DNA of 53,998 nt from Paenibacillus sp. BJ-4 (lineage in GTDB: Bacteria > Bacillota > Bacilli > Paenibacillales > Paenibacillaceae), in contig NZ_JAIVEM010000114.1 of NCBI RefSeq assembly GCF_020404765.1, positions 1 to 53,998 of the forward strand, read 5' to 3'. Under the pieces are notes generated by a model that saw only the letters and a list, made by a program, of their open reading frames with translations, was not told the DNA's origin and did no database searches. The position numbers and the translations under genes were made by a program. Shown here in pieces: positions 27,286 through 36,806 of this stretch (the stretch's first letter is position 1; each line of letters starts with the position of its first letter).

Positions 27286-30200
27286 ATGAAAGACTTTTTT
27301 CAATATATTCTAGGTGAGGTAAAAAGCGGACGATTGCAGAAAGAGGAGGGAATTACCAGAATACGCCAATTTCAAGCTCAAATGGCGTCACGTGGGATCC
27401 CGCAAAGCGAAGCAGGGACTGCGGGACCCGTGGTGGATGCGGGAGTCCTTATGCTTGAGCCTTTCTGGAAAGAACAGGTTGCTCTCCAGAAAGTGACACC
27501 CCCTGAATTTAGCCAGCATCTGGTGGTGCTCTGTGAGCTGGATAATATCTCAGAGCACAGCATTGAGGCACTCATGCAAGGTGCCCGATGCATTAAGCTG
27601 CATGCCAGCCACAGCGACATGGATGAGCGCTTTCAGGCCTATGCCCTTCAGCTGCTTACGGAAGTGCAAATGGTTCTCAAAGAGGACTTCAGGGGGAGCG
27701 TACTGATACAGATTGCAGCTTCCTCACAAAACGGACAGCAGCTCTTCGCAGGACTTTTAGGATTGCTGCAGTCAGCCGAGAAAGAAAACCCGAAAATCAT
27801 GGGGCAATTCGTTGAATTGGAATCTGCAGGTCTGGAAGATATGATTGAGAAATTGAAAGAGAACAGCCAATATCCAAAGGATAAAAGGATACGGTATGAG
27901 GACAGTAAACGTCTGGTTCTCGGCTGGAACGAGATGAAAGCCTCTGGGACAACGGGAAGGGTACCCTGGAAGGATCGGGGGATTTATTTGATTACGGGCG
28001 GCGCAGGAGGTTTGGGGCTTATTTTTGCGAAGGATATCGCCCGTCGAGTCAGGGAAGCCACGCTAGTCCTTGTAGGCCGTTCAATGCTGGACGAAGGCAA
28101 ACAGGCCATATTGGAGGAGTTAGAGGCGCTGGGAGCCCGCGTGGAGTACAAGCGAGTGGATATAGCCCAGAAGGAAGAGGTCTCCAAACTGATCCTTGAA
28201 ATCAGGGAAGAGTACGGGGACCTTGATGGCATCCTCCATAGTGCCGGTGTGATACAGGATCGTTTTATTATCCACAAGACGCAGGAAGGGTTCGCGGAAG
28301 TGATGGCGCCAAAGGTTGCCGGACTGGTGAACTTGGATCAGGCTACCAAGGAGCTCAACCTTGATTTCTTTATCCTCTTCTCCTCAATAGCAGGGATAAT
28401 GGGCAACCCTGGTCAAGCCGACTATTCTGCGGCTAATGCGTTTATGGATGCCTATGCCTTATATCGAAGCAGCCTTGCAGCCTCGAAGGAGCGTAAAGGA
28501 CAGACGCTGTCTGTCAATTGGCCTCTCTGGAAGGATGGAGGGATGCAAGTGGATGATGATACGGAGATGGCTTGGCAAAGTATTGGCATGGTAGCCATGC
28601 AAACTTCAAACGGCATCAAGGCGTTATATGATAGCCTGGCCTCTGGTCAGAAGCAGGTACTGGTGATTGAGGGTAACCTGTCCAGATTGCGAAAGTACTT
28701 ATTGGAGCGCCAGCCACAGGAGAAAGTGTATGTTGAAGAGTCAGCCCCTTCACCGATAAATGCTGAGCTGCTTCTGGATAAAACCTTACATCAGTTAAAA
28801 CTGTTGTTTGGAGAAGTGACCAAGCTGAGCATAGACAAGATTGACGCCAGTGAGCCTTTGGAGAGCTATGGCATAGACTCCATCATGATTACAAGGCTCA
28901 ATCAAAAGCTTCAGGTTATTTTTGGAGAAATATCGATGACCTTATTTTATGAATATCAAACATTGGAAGCCTTAGCGGAATATTTTATTGCAGACTACCA
29001 GAAGGAATGCGTACGGTGGACAGGGCTTGGAAGCGAGCTGAAGCCGGAAGAGAAATCCGTCTCCATCTCCGCATCCATGCATGTTGCTAGCGCATTTTCT
29101 TTGCCGACCCTGCCAAATGAAGCAAACAATCGTATCAGTAGCACGGCTATTGACAGTGAAAGTGTGAAACACGAGGGAATAGCCATTATTGGTATGAGCG
29201 GACGATATCCGCAGGCGAAAAATATAGAAGAGTATTGGAGTAATCTGCAACAGGGCAAAGACTGTATAACAGAAATCCCTGCGGGACGCTGGGAGGGAGA
29301 AGATTTCTATTCTCCCGACATAAAGGAAGCTGTTGAGAAGGGTAAAAGCTACAGCAAATCTGGAGGATTTGTAGAGGATTTTGCAGACTTTGACCCTCTC
29401 TTCTTCAATATATCCCCCCGGGAAGCGATGAGTATGGACCCTCAGGAGCGGATGTTCCTGCAAGAATGCTGGAAGGCTTTCGAGGACGCAGGATATAGCA
29501 GGGAGCAGCTTGCTATACAATATAATGGCCGGATCGGCGTCTTTGCAGGAATTACCGGAACAGGCTTCAATTTATACGGGCCAAAGCTGTGGGAACAAGG
29601 AAAACCTGTGTTTCCACGCACATCCTTCAGTTCGGTAGCCAACAGAATATCCTATTTACTGAACTTGAAAGGGCCTAGCCTCTCAGTCGATACGATGTGC
29701 TCCTCCTCGTTAACTGCAATCCATGAGGCCTGTGAGCATATTTATAACGGAGAATGCGAGATTGCCATCGCAGGGGGAGTCAACTTATATCTTCATCCCT
29801 CCAACTTTGTCTTTCTCAGTACCATGAGGATGCTATCGCCAGAGGGGCGGTGCAAGAGCTTTGGAGAAGGGGGAGATGGATTTGTCCCTGGCGAAGGCGT
29901 TGGCGTTGTGCTGCTAAAACCTTTATCCCGCGCCATTGCAGACAAGGACCATATCTATGCGGTTATTCGGGGAACGAGTATCAATCATGGAGGAAAAACA
30001 AATGGATATACCGTACCAAACCCGGTAGCACAGGGTGAACTGATCAGGGAGGCTTTTGATAAAGCTGGTGTTAATGCCCGGACAGTCAGTTATATTGAAG
30101 CCCACGGTACAGGGACAGAGCTCGGCGATCCTATTGAAATTACAGGGCTTTCGCAGGCATTCAGGAAAGATACGCAGGACACGGGGTTTTGCGCTATCGG

Positions 30201-33200
30201 CTCGGTAAAATCAAACATAGGCCATTTGGAAGCGGCCGCGGGGATTGCAGGCGTCGCTAAAATCATCTTGCAAATGAAAAATCGGCAAATTGTCCCCAGC
30301 CTGCACTCCAAAGAATTGAACCCTAATATAAACTTTGCAAAATCGCCATTTGTAGTCCAGCAAAAGCTTTCTGAATGGAAGCGTCCGATACTGGAGGAAG
30401 ACGGTGAGAAACGGGAATACCCGAGAATTGCCGGGATATCTTCCTTTGGAGCCGGAGGGTCTAATGCTCATATCGTCCTTGAAGAATACATCCCTGTGGA
30501 ACAGGATGACTTCCAGATTGACTTGACCCCTCTAGGACCAGCCATCATTGTTCTGTCGGCGAAAAGTGATGGAGCATTGAAAGAGCAAGCAACCCAATTG
30601 GCTGCTGCTATTGATAAAAATGGGTTCTCCAATAACGATCTGTTGGATGTGGCTTATACCTTGCAGGTAGGGCGTGAAGCGATGGAAGAGCGCCTCGCTG
30701 TGGTCGTTGAGTCAATGGAGGAACTAAGGAACAAGTTGCGGGAATTTATCGGAGGAAGACAGAATATTGAGCGGCTTTACCGAGGACAGGCTAATCGGGA
30801 CAAGGAGCGCTTGGATAAGGTTGCGGGGGAAGAAGCGTTAGCTGAAACGATTGATTTAAGGAATATAGCAGAGAAATACGGCAGACTTTCGGATCTATGG
30901 ATCAAGGGTGTTCATATGGACTGGGGCAGACTTTACGGTGATGCTCAGCCTCGCCGTATCAGTTTACCCACATATCCCTTTGCCAAGGAACGCTATTGGA
31001 TCTCTGTAGATGAAGCCAAGCCCGCCGATGGCGTGGCAGCAAACTTACATCCGTTACTGCATCAAAATACCTCCGTGCTTTCTGAGCAAAGGTTTAGTTC
31101 AACTTTTAGCGGCCAGGAGTTTTATCTGAAAGACTCGGTAGTTGACGGAAGGCTTGTCTTGTCGGAAGCGGTATGCCTTGAAATGGCGCGGGCAGCAATT
31201 GAGCAGTCCTTAACAGTGCAGGAGAAGGGTCAGGCCAGCATCACGATTAAAGACATTGTATGGACACATGCTCCCGTCACAGGAGATAACCCGGTAGAAA
31301 TACATATAGGGCTTTTTCCGGGAGAGCAAGGACGAATTGGCTTCAAAATCTACAGCAAATTAACAGAAGCCGGGGACCCTGTCTTACACAGCCAGGGCAA
31401 TGCCGAACTGGAGATTTTAAATGAAGCGGAAACATTGGATATACAGGCTTTGCAGATGGAGTGTATTCATCATGTTTCGCCTGGGATAGGTGATCAGGCA
31501 GTATGGGCCATGGGAGCCGACTGCGGTCCGGAATACCAGACCATTGAACAAGTGCATATAGGCCAGGGACTGGTATTGGCCAAACTATCGCTGCCTTCCG
31601 GTATCAGGAATACTGGGGGTCCATTTGTGTTGCATCCCTCCATGATAAACGCTGCCTTGCAGATGCCAATATACTTGCTTTCGAATGATGAAAAGGTTAT
31701 GCAGCCCTCAGGCATTGACCCGCTAAAAAAGCCACTGCCGACTGCCATGGAGGGGCTTGAAATATTTCGGGAATGCCCCCGTGAAATGTGGGCGTTGGTC
31801 CGGTATTGCAGAGGAACCCGGGCTGGTGATAGGACGCAGAAATACGATATTGATTTGTGTGACGAGGTAGGCAAGGTCTGCGTGCGTATGAAAGGGAGCT
31901 CCTACAAAGAAGCTGACGCTTGTGAGAAAACACTTGGTGCCATGATGCTCGAGCCCTGCTGGAAAGAACAGGCGGTTGCGGGAGAGACCATGGACATCGA
32001 CTACGAACGGCATGTGGTAATGCTTTGTGAAACTGATACCATTGCTGCGGGAGATATCGAAGCCTCTTTGACAGGAGTGGAATGCATCACTTTGCAATCC
32101 GGCATGGAGGAGACCGACCGGCGCTTCGAAATGTATGCTGTTCAGGTTTTTGAGAAGATAAAAAGCATTCTGATTGACAAGCCCAAAGGCAAGGTGCTGG
32201 TGCAGATTGTAATGATGCCTACAAATGACAAACAGCTTTTCTCCGGGCTGTGCGGCATACTCAAAACCGCCCAAAAGGAAAATCCAAAAATCCATGGGCA
32301 GTTGATTGAAGTAGAGGTAACAGAACAAACCGAAGGGCTCATTGAAATACTAAAGACGAGCAGCCAGCGTCCCGAGGACAGCCGCATTCGGTTTACAGAA
32401 GGTAAGCGTTGGGTCTCTGTATGGAATAAAGTGGAAATTACGTTGGAGACGCCAGATATTCCATGGAAAGACCATGGAATTTATCTGATTACCGGAGGTG
32501 CAAAGGGTCTAGGTCTTATTTTTGCTAAAGAAATTGCGCGTCAGGCCAGGGAAGTGACCTTGATTCTTGCTGGACGCTCACTACTGGACCAAGACAAGCA
32601 GGTCCAATTGGAAGAATTGGAGGTATTGGGCGCCAGGGTGGAATACAGGCAGATAGATGTCACGCAAAAGGAAGCTGTGGTTGGCCTGATTGAGAATATC
32701 CAAAAGGTATACGGCGGAATAAACGGCATCCTGCACAGTGCTGGAATAATCAAGGATAACTATATTATAAAAAAGACAAGCATGGAATTTAGGACAGTAC
32801 TGGCACCCAAGGTTGCCGGACTGGCAAATTTGGACCAGGCCAGTAAGGACATTGCCCTAGACTTCTTTATCCTTTTCTCGTCAGGCTCGGGAGTGGGAGG
32901 TAATGCAGGTCAGTCTGACTATGCTGCCGCGAATGCTTTTATGGATGCATATGCCTGGTACCGCAACACCTTGGTATCCTCAAAGGAGCGTATGGGCAAA
33001 ACGTTGTCCATCAATTGGCCGTTATGGAAAGATGGCGGAATGCGGCTTGACCAGGAAACGGAGAAGGCCCTGCAGAATGTGGGGATGTTTGCGATGGGGA
33101 CAGAGACAGGCATTAGTGCCCTGTACCAAAGCATAGCCTGTATATCTGATCAGGCCATGGTGATAGAAGGAGACATAGAGTTGATCAGCAGAATGATGGT

Positions 33201-35850
33201 CATGGAGGGACAGCTTGAAGAAAGCGGCGAAGCAGCCCGGGATCAAGCGCTTGGAACAGAAGCTTACATTCTCTCCTACACAGCAAACAACACAGTGTCC
33301 GGGCGGGAACAAGATCAACTGCGTGAAAAGACGGTCAATTATTTGAAGGCTCTGCTTTCTTCGTCTACTGGACTGTCGGAATACCGCATTGAAGAAGAAA
33401 AAAACCTGGAAAACTATGGGGTTGACTCCATAAAGTCTATGGAAATAACCGATCAGCTGGAAAAAACATTCGGATCGCTGTCGCGGACCTTGCTTTTCGA
33501 ATATCCGAATATTCGGAGTTTAACGGAATATTTCCTGGAATCCCATCAAGACCAATTGATCGCTTTGTTTGGCATAGATCAGGCAGCAGCCGCAGGCGAA
33601 AAAGTCGGTATAACTCCTGCAGCAAGTAAGGCGGGACCACAATTAGGAGAAGAGCGGCTGCATGAAAAGGTGACAAGTTATCTTAAGGGCCTGCTTTCTT
33701 CGTCCACGGGACTGCCAGAATACCGCATTGAAGAGGATAAAAACCTGGAGAACTATGGGGTTGACTCTATAAAGTCTATGGAAATAACCGACCAACTGGA
33801 AAAAACATTCGGATCGCTGTCGCGGACCTTGCTTTTTGAATATCCGAATATCCGGAGTTTAACGGAATATTTCCTGGAATCTCATCGAGACCAATTGGTT
33901 GAATGTTTGGGTATAGAGCAGGAGGTAGTGGCAGTAGCCGACACTAATCCCATTAGGATCGTAGAGACCGTAGAAGCACCATCACCGATATTTCGACGTC
34001 CTCAATTTTTGCCATCCCGTGTAGAGTCTAAGGAGGAAGAAAAAGGAACGATGGACATTGCTGTCATCGGGGTGTCCGGAAAATATCCCGGGGCGGAAAA
34101 TATTCGGGAATTCTGGAGAAATCTCCAAGAGGGCAAGGATTGTATTACCGAAGTTCCTAAAGATCGTTGGGAACACGATCTTTACTTTGACAAGGAGAGA
34201 AATAAGCCGGGGAAAACCTACTGCAAGTGGGGGGGCTTCATGAAGCAAATAAATCCGTTGGATTCGGCCTTTTTTCATCTCAGCCCCCACGAAGTAAGTT
34301 TGATGGACCCCATGGAACAGCTTTTCCTGGAGATTATCTGGAACTTGCTTGAAAGTGCAGGATATACGCGAGAAGTGTTGGAGAAGAAACACCAGTCCAA
34401 GGTAGGTGTCTATATCGGTGCTACGTATCATAAATACTGTTCCTGTGATACGGATACAGATACCCTTCGAGTAACATCCTTTGGGTCTGTTGCAGTCGCA
34501 AACCCCATGTCGCATTATTTCAATTTCCAGGGCCCGAGCATATCCATTGATACGATGAGCTCTTCCTCTGCTGTGGCTGTCCATATGGCATGTGAAAGTC
34601 TGATCAGGGGAGAGTGCCAAATAGCGGTGGCTGGCGGGGGAAATCTATTAACGAGTCCCAAAAAGTATATTGAATCCAGTCAAAATCAATTGATTGGAAG
34701 CCATGAAGATAGCAGAAGCTTTGCGGATGGAGACGGATATCTTCCGGCGGAAGGGGTTGGAGCTGTGCTACTAAAACCGCTTCATAAGGCTGTACAGGAT
34801 GGAGATTGCATTTTAGCGGTTATTAAATCCACGGCAACCAATCACGGGGGACATAGCAATGGGTATACGATCCCTAACCCCAACGCGCAGGCGCAGCTGG
34901 TCGAAGAGAATTTTTTGAAAGCCGGTATTGACCCGCGGACAGTCAGCTATGTAGAAGCAGCGGCAAATGGGTCTACATTGGGAGATCCAATTGAAATTGT
35001 CGCTTTGAATAAAGCTTTCCAGAAATTCACGCCTGAGCAGCGCTTTTGTGCCATTGGCTCGGTCAAATCCAATATAGGCCATGCAGAAGCAGCTTCGGGG
35101 ATATCGCAGCTAACCAAGGTCATATTGCAATTGTGGCATCGAAAACTGGTTCCTACCATTAAAGCTGAGAAGCTGAACCCCAATATTAATTTCAGTAATA
35201 CACCATTTTATCTGCAGCGTGAGCTTCAGGAATGGAAGCGGCCTGTAATAGAGATCCAGGGAGAGGAGGGAGAATTCCCGCTGCGGGCTACAGTAAGCTC
35301 CTTCGGTGCGGGAGGTTCTAATGTTCATTTCATTCTGGAGGAATATATCCCTTCGCCAAAAGAAACCGTTCATTTACGAGTGGGAGATCAAGCCGAAGTG
35401 GTGGTCCTTTCGGACATCAATTGGGAGAGACTGAAGGCTCATGTGAATCAATTGCTCGAATATCTGGAGCTGCAGAGCGATTTTTCCTTACAGAATATTG
35501 CTTATACACTTCAGACAGGGCGCGAAGCGATGAAGTGCCGGGCGGCAATCGTAGCGAGTTCGCGGGAGGAGCTGCTCACTGGCCTTAGAGGACTTCTTGA
35601 ATTAGCCGGTAAGGGTAACGAGCTAGAAGGGGCGTCTATTCCGCTATTTACAGGAGAAAGTGGAGAAGACTCAAATACGAGTGCGCTTCTTGCAGGGAAA
35701 ATAGGCGAGACTGTTTCTCAAATCCTTCTAGAGGAGAAAAACCTGGAAAATATCGCGATGTATTGGACCCATGGGGGCAGGATTTCATGGGAGGCGCTCC
35801 ATGAGGGAAAAGATGTCCGCAGAATTCCCTTACCAACATCCCTGTTTTGA
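27286..35850 (+). CDS. trans-AT polyketide synthase PKS-3 (KR-ACP / KS-DH0-KR-ACP-ACP / KS0)
   Basis: ATG 27286 has a GGGAGG site 8 bases upstream and lies 30 bases after PKS-2. The N-terminal helix (IL..V.SGRLQKEEG) resembles a docking segment. It leads straight into a KR (27440-28690) and an ACP (28770-29020), which complete the module whose KS ends PKS-2. Next are KS (29176-30490, Cys codon 29698), an inactive DH (31045-31900), KR (31940-33200), two near-identical ACPs (33310-33570, 33650-33910) and a final KS (34050-35350) that lacks the catalytic Cys. The protein stops at RRIPLPTSLF, the KS-linker boundary where a DH or ACP would normally follow. There is no thioesterase, and no recognisable continuation in any frame after the stop. 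Predicted outcome is two beta-hydroxyl-bearing extensions, then transfer to a protein encoded elsewhere. Length 2854 residues. Confidence 0.96.
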   Translation: MKDFFQYILGEVKSGRLQKEEGITRIRQFQAQMASRGIPQSEAGTAGPVVDAGVLMLEPFWKEQVALQKVTPPEFSQHLVVLCELDNISEHSIEALMQGARCIKLHASHSDMDERFQAYALQLLTEVQMVLKEDFRGSVLIQIAASSQNGQQLFAGLLGLLQSAEKENPKIMGQFVELESAGLEDMIEKLKENSQYPKDKRIRYEDSKRLVLGWNEMKASGTTGRVPWKDRGIYLITGGAGGLGLIFAKDIARRVREATLVLVGRSMLDEGKQAILEELEALGARVEYKRVDIAQKEEVSKLILEIREEYGDLDGILHSAGVIQDRFIIHKTQEGFAEVMAPKVAGLVNLDQATKELNLDFFILFSSIAGIMGNPGQADYSAANAFMDAYALYRSSLAASKERKGQTLSVNWPLWKDGGMQVDDDTEMAWQSIGMVAMQTSNGIKALYDSLASGQKQVLVIEGNLSRLRKYLLERQPQEKVYVEESAPSPINAELLLDKTLHQLKLLFGEVTKLSIDKIDASEPLESYGIDSIMITRLNQKLQVIFGEISMTLFYEYQTLEALAEYFIADYQKECVRWTGLGSELKPEEKSVSISASMHVASAFSLPTLPNEANNRISSTAIDSESVKHEGIAIIGMSGRYPQAKNIEEYWSNLQQGKDCITEIPAGRWEGEDFYSPDIKEAVEKGKSYSKSGGFVEDFADFDPLFFNISPREAMSMDPQERMFLQECWKAFEDAGYSREQLAIQYNGRIGVFAGITGTGFNLYGPKLWEQGKPVFPRTSFSSVANRISYLLNLKGPSLSVDTMCSSSLTAIHEACEHIYNGECEIAIAGGVNLYLHPSNFVFLSTMRMLSPEGRCKSFGEGGDGFVPGEGVGVVLLKPLSRAIADKDHIYAVIRGTSINHGGKTNGYTVPNPVAQGELIREAFDKAGVNARTVSYIEAHGTGTELGDPIEITGLSQAFRKDTQDTGFCAIGSVKSNIGHLEAAAGIAGVAKIILQMKNRQIVPSLHSKELNPNINFAKSPFVVQQKLSEWKRPILEEDGEKREYPRIAGISSFGAGGSNAHIVLEEYIPVEQDDFQIDLTPLGPAIIVLSAKSDGALKEQATQLAAAIDKNGFSNNDLLDVAYTLQVGREAMEERLAVVVESMEELRNKLREFIGGRQNIERLYRGQANRDKERLDKVAGEEALAETIDLRNIAEKYGRLSDLWIKGVHMDWGRLYGDAQPRRISLPTYPFAKERYWISVDEAKPADGVAANLHPLLHQNTSVLSEQRFSSTFSGQEFYLKDSVVDGRLVLSEAVCLEMARAAIEQSLTVQEKGQASITIKDIVWTHAPVTGDNPVEIHIGLFPGEQGRIGFKIYSKLTEAGDPVLHSQGNAELEILNEAETLDIQALQMECIHHVSPGIGDQAVWAMGADCGPEYQTIEQVHIGQGLVLAKLSLPSGIRNTGGPFVLHPSMINAALQMPIYLLSNDEKVMQPSGIDPLKKPLPTAMEGLEIFRECPREMWALVRYCRGTRAGDRTQKYDIDLCDEVGKVCVRMKGSSYKEADACEKTLGAMMLEPCWKEQAVAGETMDIDYERHVVMLCETDTIAAGDIEASLTGVECITLQSGMEETDRRFEMYAVQVFEKIKSILIDKPKGKVLVQIVMMPTNDKQLFSGLCGILKTAQKENPKIHGQLIEVEVTEQTEGLIEILKTSSQRPEDSRIRFTEGKRWVSVWNKVEITLETPDIPWKDHGIYLITGGAKGLGLIFAKEIARQAREVTLILAGRSLLDQDKQVQLEELEVLGARVEYRQIDVTQKEAVVGLIENIQKVYGGINGILHSAGIIKDNYIIKKTSMEFRTVLAPKVAGLANLDQASKDIALDFFILFSSGSGVGGNAGQSDYAAANAFMDAYAWYRNTLVSSKERMGKTLSINWPLWKDGGMRLDQETEKALQNVGMFAMGTETGISALYQSIACISDQAMVIEGDIELISRMMVMEGQLEESGEAARDQALGTEAYILSYTANNTVSGREQDQLREKTVNYLKALLSSSTGLSEYRIEEEKNLENYGVDSIKSMEITDQLEKTFGSLSRTLLFEYPNIRSLTEYFLESHQDQLIALFGIDQAAAAGEKVGITPAASKAGPQLGEERLHEKVTSYLKGLLSSSTGLPEYRIEEDKNLENYGVDSIKSMEITDQLEKTFGSLSRTLLFEYPNIRSLTEYFLESHRDQLVECLGIEQEVVAVADTNPIRIVETVEAPSPIFRRPQFLPSRVESKEEEKGTMDIAVIGVSGKYPGAENIREFWRNLQEGKDCITEVPKDRWEHDLYFDKERNKPGKTYCKWGGFMKQINPLDSAFFHLSPHEVSLMDPMEQLFLEIIWNLLESAGYTREVLEKKHQSKVGVYIGATYHKYCSCDTDTDTLRVTSFGSVAVANPMSHYFNFQGPSISIDTMSSSSAVAVHMACESLIRGECQIAVAGGGNLLTSPKKYIESSQNQLIGSHEDSRSFADGDGYLPAEGVGAVLLKPLHKAVQDGDCILAVIKSTATNHGGHSNGYTIPNPNAQAQLVEENFLKAGIDPRTVSYVEAAANGSTLGDPIEIVALNKAFQKFTPEQRFCAIGSVKSNIGHAEAASGISQLTKVILQLWHRKLVPTIKAEKLNPNINFSNTPFYLQRELQEWKRPVIEIQGEEGEFPLRATVSSFGAGGSNVHFILEEYIPSPKETVHLRVGDQAEVVVLSDINWERLKAHVNQLLEYLELQSDFSLQNIAYTLQTGREAMKCRAAIVASSREELLTGLRGLLELAGKGNELEGASIPLFTGESGEDSNTSALLAGKIGETVSQILLEEKNLENIAMYWTHGGRISWEALHEGKDVRRIPLPTSLF
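31045..31900 (+). other. inactive DH-like domain (DH0) in PKS-3
   Basis: The fold is clearly that of the other DH domains (HPLLHQNTS opening). However, the catalytic His is Ser (codon 31135, SVVDG), the LPG motif is LSE, and the catalytic Asp is Asn (codon 31648, INAALQ). Loss of both acid-base residues predicts no dehydration, so the beta-hydroxyl would persist unless another DH acts. Confidence 0.88.
33340..33900 (+). repeat. tandem duplicated ACP (339-bp period) in PKS-3
   Basis: Two ACPs repeat with an offset of exactly 339 bases (113 codons). The core from the phosphopantetheine loop (VDSIKSME) through the FEYPNIRSLTEYF helix is identical at protein level and differs by only a few bases. 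The first linker contains extra Ala-rich residues. This is a recent in-frame duplication or one kept uniform by gene conversion. Confidence 0.95.
34050..35350 (+). other. non-elongating ketosynthase (KS0) at the C-terminus of PKS-3
   Basis: The active-site Cys is Ser (codon 34558: DTMSSSS instead of DTxCSSS). The first catalytic His motif HGTGT is replaced (EAAANGS, codon 34960), while the second His (SNIGH) is kept. Such a KS cannot condense but could still bind or pass a chain. Confidence 0.92.
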
Positions 35851-35908
35851 GTAAAAAATTATGAACCGAACACTGTCAGAAAAAATACGAATTATTCCGG
35901 AGGTAAAA

Positions 35909-36784
35909 ATGAGGGAGTTTAAAGAGAAGATAGCCGTGATTACAGGAGCTGCCAGCGGAATTGGCCGCGCTATTGCAGACCGATGTGTAAATGAGGGTAT
36001 GAAGGTCGTCCTGGCGGATATTGAGGAGGAGGCCCTTCTAAGGGCCGAAAAAGAATTGAGGGAAATTGGCGCAGATACGCTATCCGTGGTGACGGATATT
36101 TCCAAAGAAGCTGATATTCGTTCATTGGCGCAAAAAACGGTTCAGACTTTTGGCGCTGTACATCTTTTGTTCAATAATGCAGGGGTGGATGCCGGCACTG
36201 GCTGCTTATTATGGGAAAATACTGTGGCCGATTGGCAGTGGGTAATAAACGTCAACATTTGGGGGCTTCTCTTTGCAACCGAAATTTTTGTTCCTATTAT
36301 GCTGAAACAGAAGACTCAATGCCATATTGTAAATACAGCATCCATTGCTGGTCTGTTATCCGGCCCCGGAAATGGAATATATAGCGCATCAAAGCATGCC
36401 GTTTTAAGCCTGTCTGAAACTCTATACCAAGAACTTAGACTGATAGGTTCCAATGTAGGAGTTTCAGTTGTCTGTCCGGGGTTCGTCCGTACCCGAATTA
36501 TGGATGCGGAGCGGAATCGCCCGACGGAGCTGAATAAGCAGACCGGAACAGGAAATCTTCCCCCCGAACGGCAAGTCATTAACCAATTGGCTCGCAAGGC
36601 TGTCCAGAATGGAATACTTCCTGAGGATGTAGCAGATCAGGTTTTTGAGGGAATCAAAAGAGGGCAGCTATATATCATAACAGAACCGAAGTTCAAGCCT
36701 GCAATAAAGCAACACATGGAGAATGTTCTTAACGAAAGTAATCCCACGGCTTCCCAAATGCAATTAGTGCGCAGTTTGTTGTGA
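35909..36784 (+). CDS. short-chain dehydrogenase/reductase (SDR)
   Basis: This is a classical SDR of 291 residues: nucleotide-binding TGAASGIG near residue 12, NNAG, a catalytic Ser in NTASIAG, and YSASK as the Tyr/Lys pair. ATG 35909 is chosen because GGAGG (35899-35903) sits 5 bases upstream; an in-frame ATG at 35861 has no such site. It lies 58 bases after PKS-3 and 22 bases before the acyl hydrolase, so it belongs to the same transcript. The role is probably a tailoring ketone/alcohol redox step on the polyketide, or precursor supply. The substrate cannot be read from the sequence. Confidence 0.88.
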   Translation: MREFKEKIAVITGAASGIGRAIADRCVNEGMKVVLADIEEEALLRAEKELREIGADTLSVVTDISKEADIRSLAQKTVQTFGAVHLLFNNAGVDAGTGCLLWENTVADWQWVINVNIWGLLFATEIFVPIMLKQKTQCHIVNTASIAGLLSGPGNGIYSASKHAVLSLSETLYQELRLIGSNVGVSVVCPGFVRTRIMDAERNRPTELNKQTGTGNLPPERQVINQLARKAVQNGILPEDVADQVFEGIKRGQLYIITEPKFKPAIKQHMENVLNESNPTASQMQLVRSLL

Positions 36785-36806
36785 AATATTAATGTGGGGG
36801 TACAGG

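Noticed and set aside
35851..35908. Possible frameshifted continuation of PKS-3 after its stop
   Set aside because: Translation in all three + frames between the stop and the SDR start shows no linker, DH or ACP residues, and the SDR ribosome site occupies the gap.
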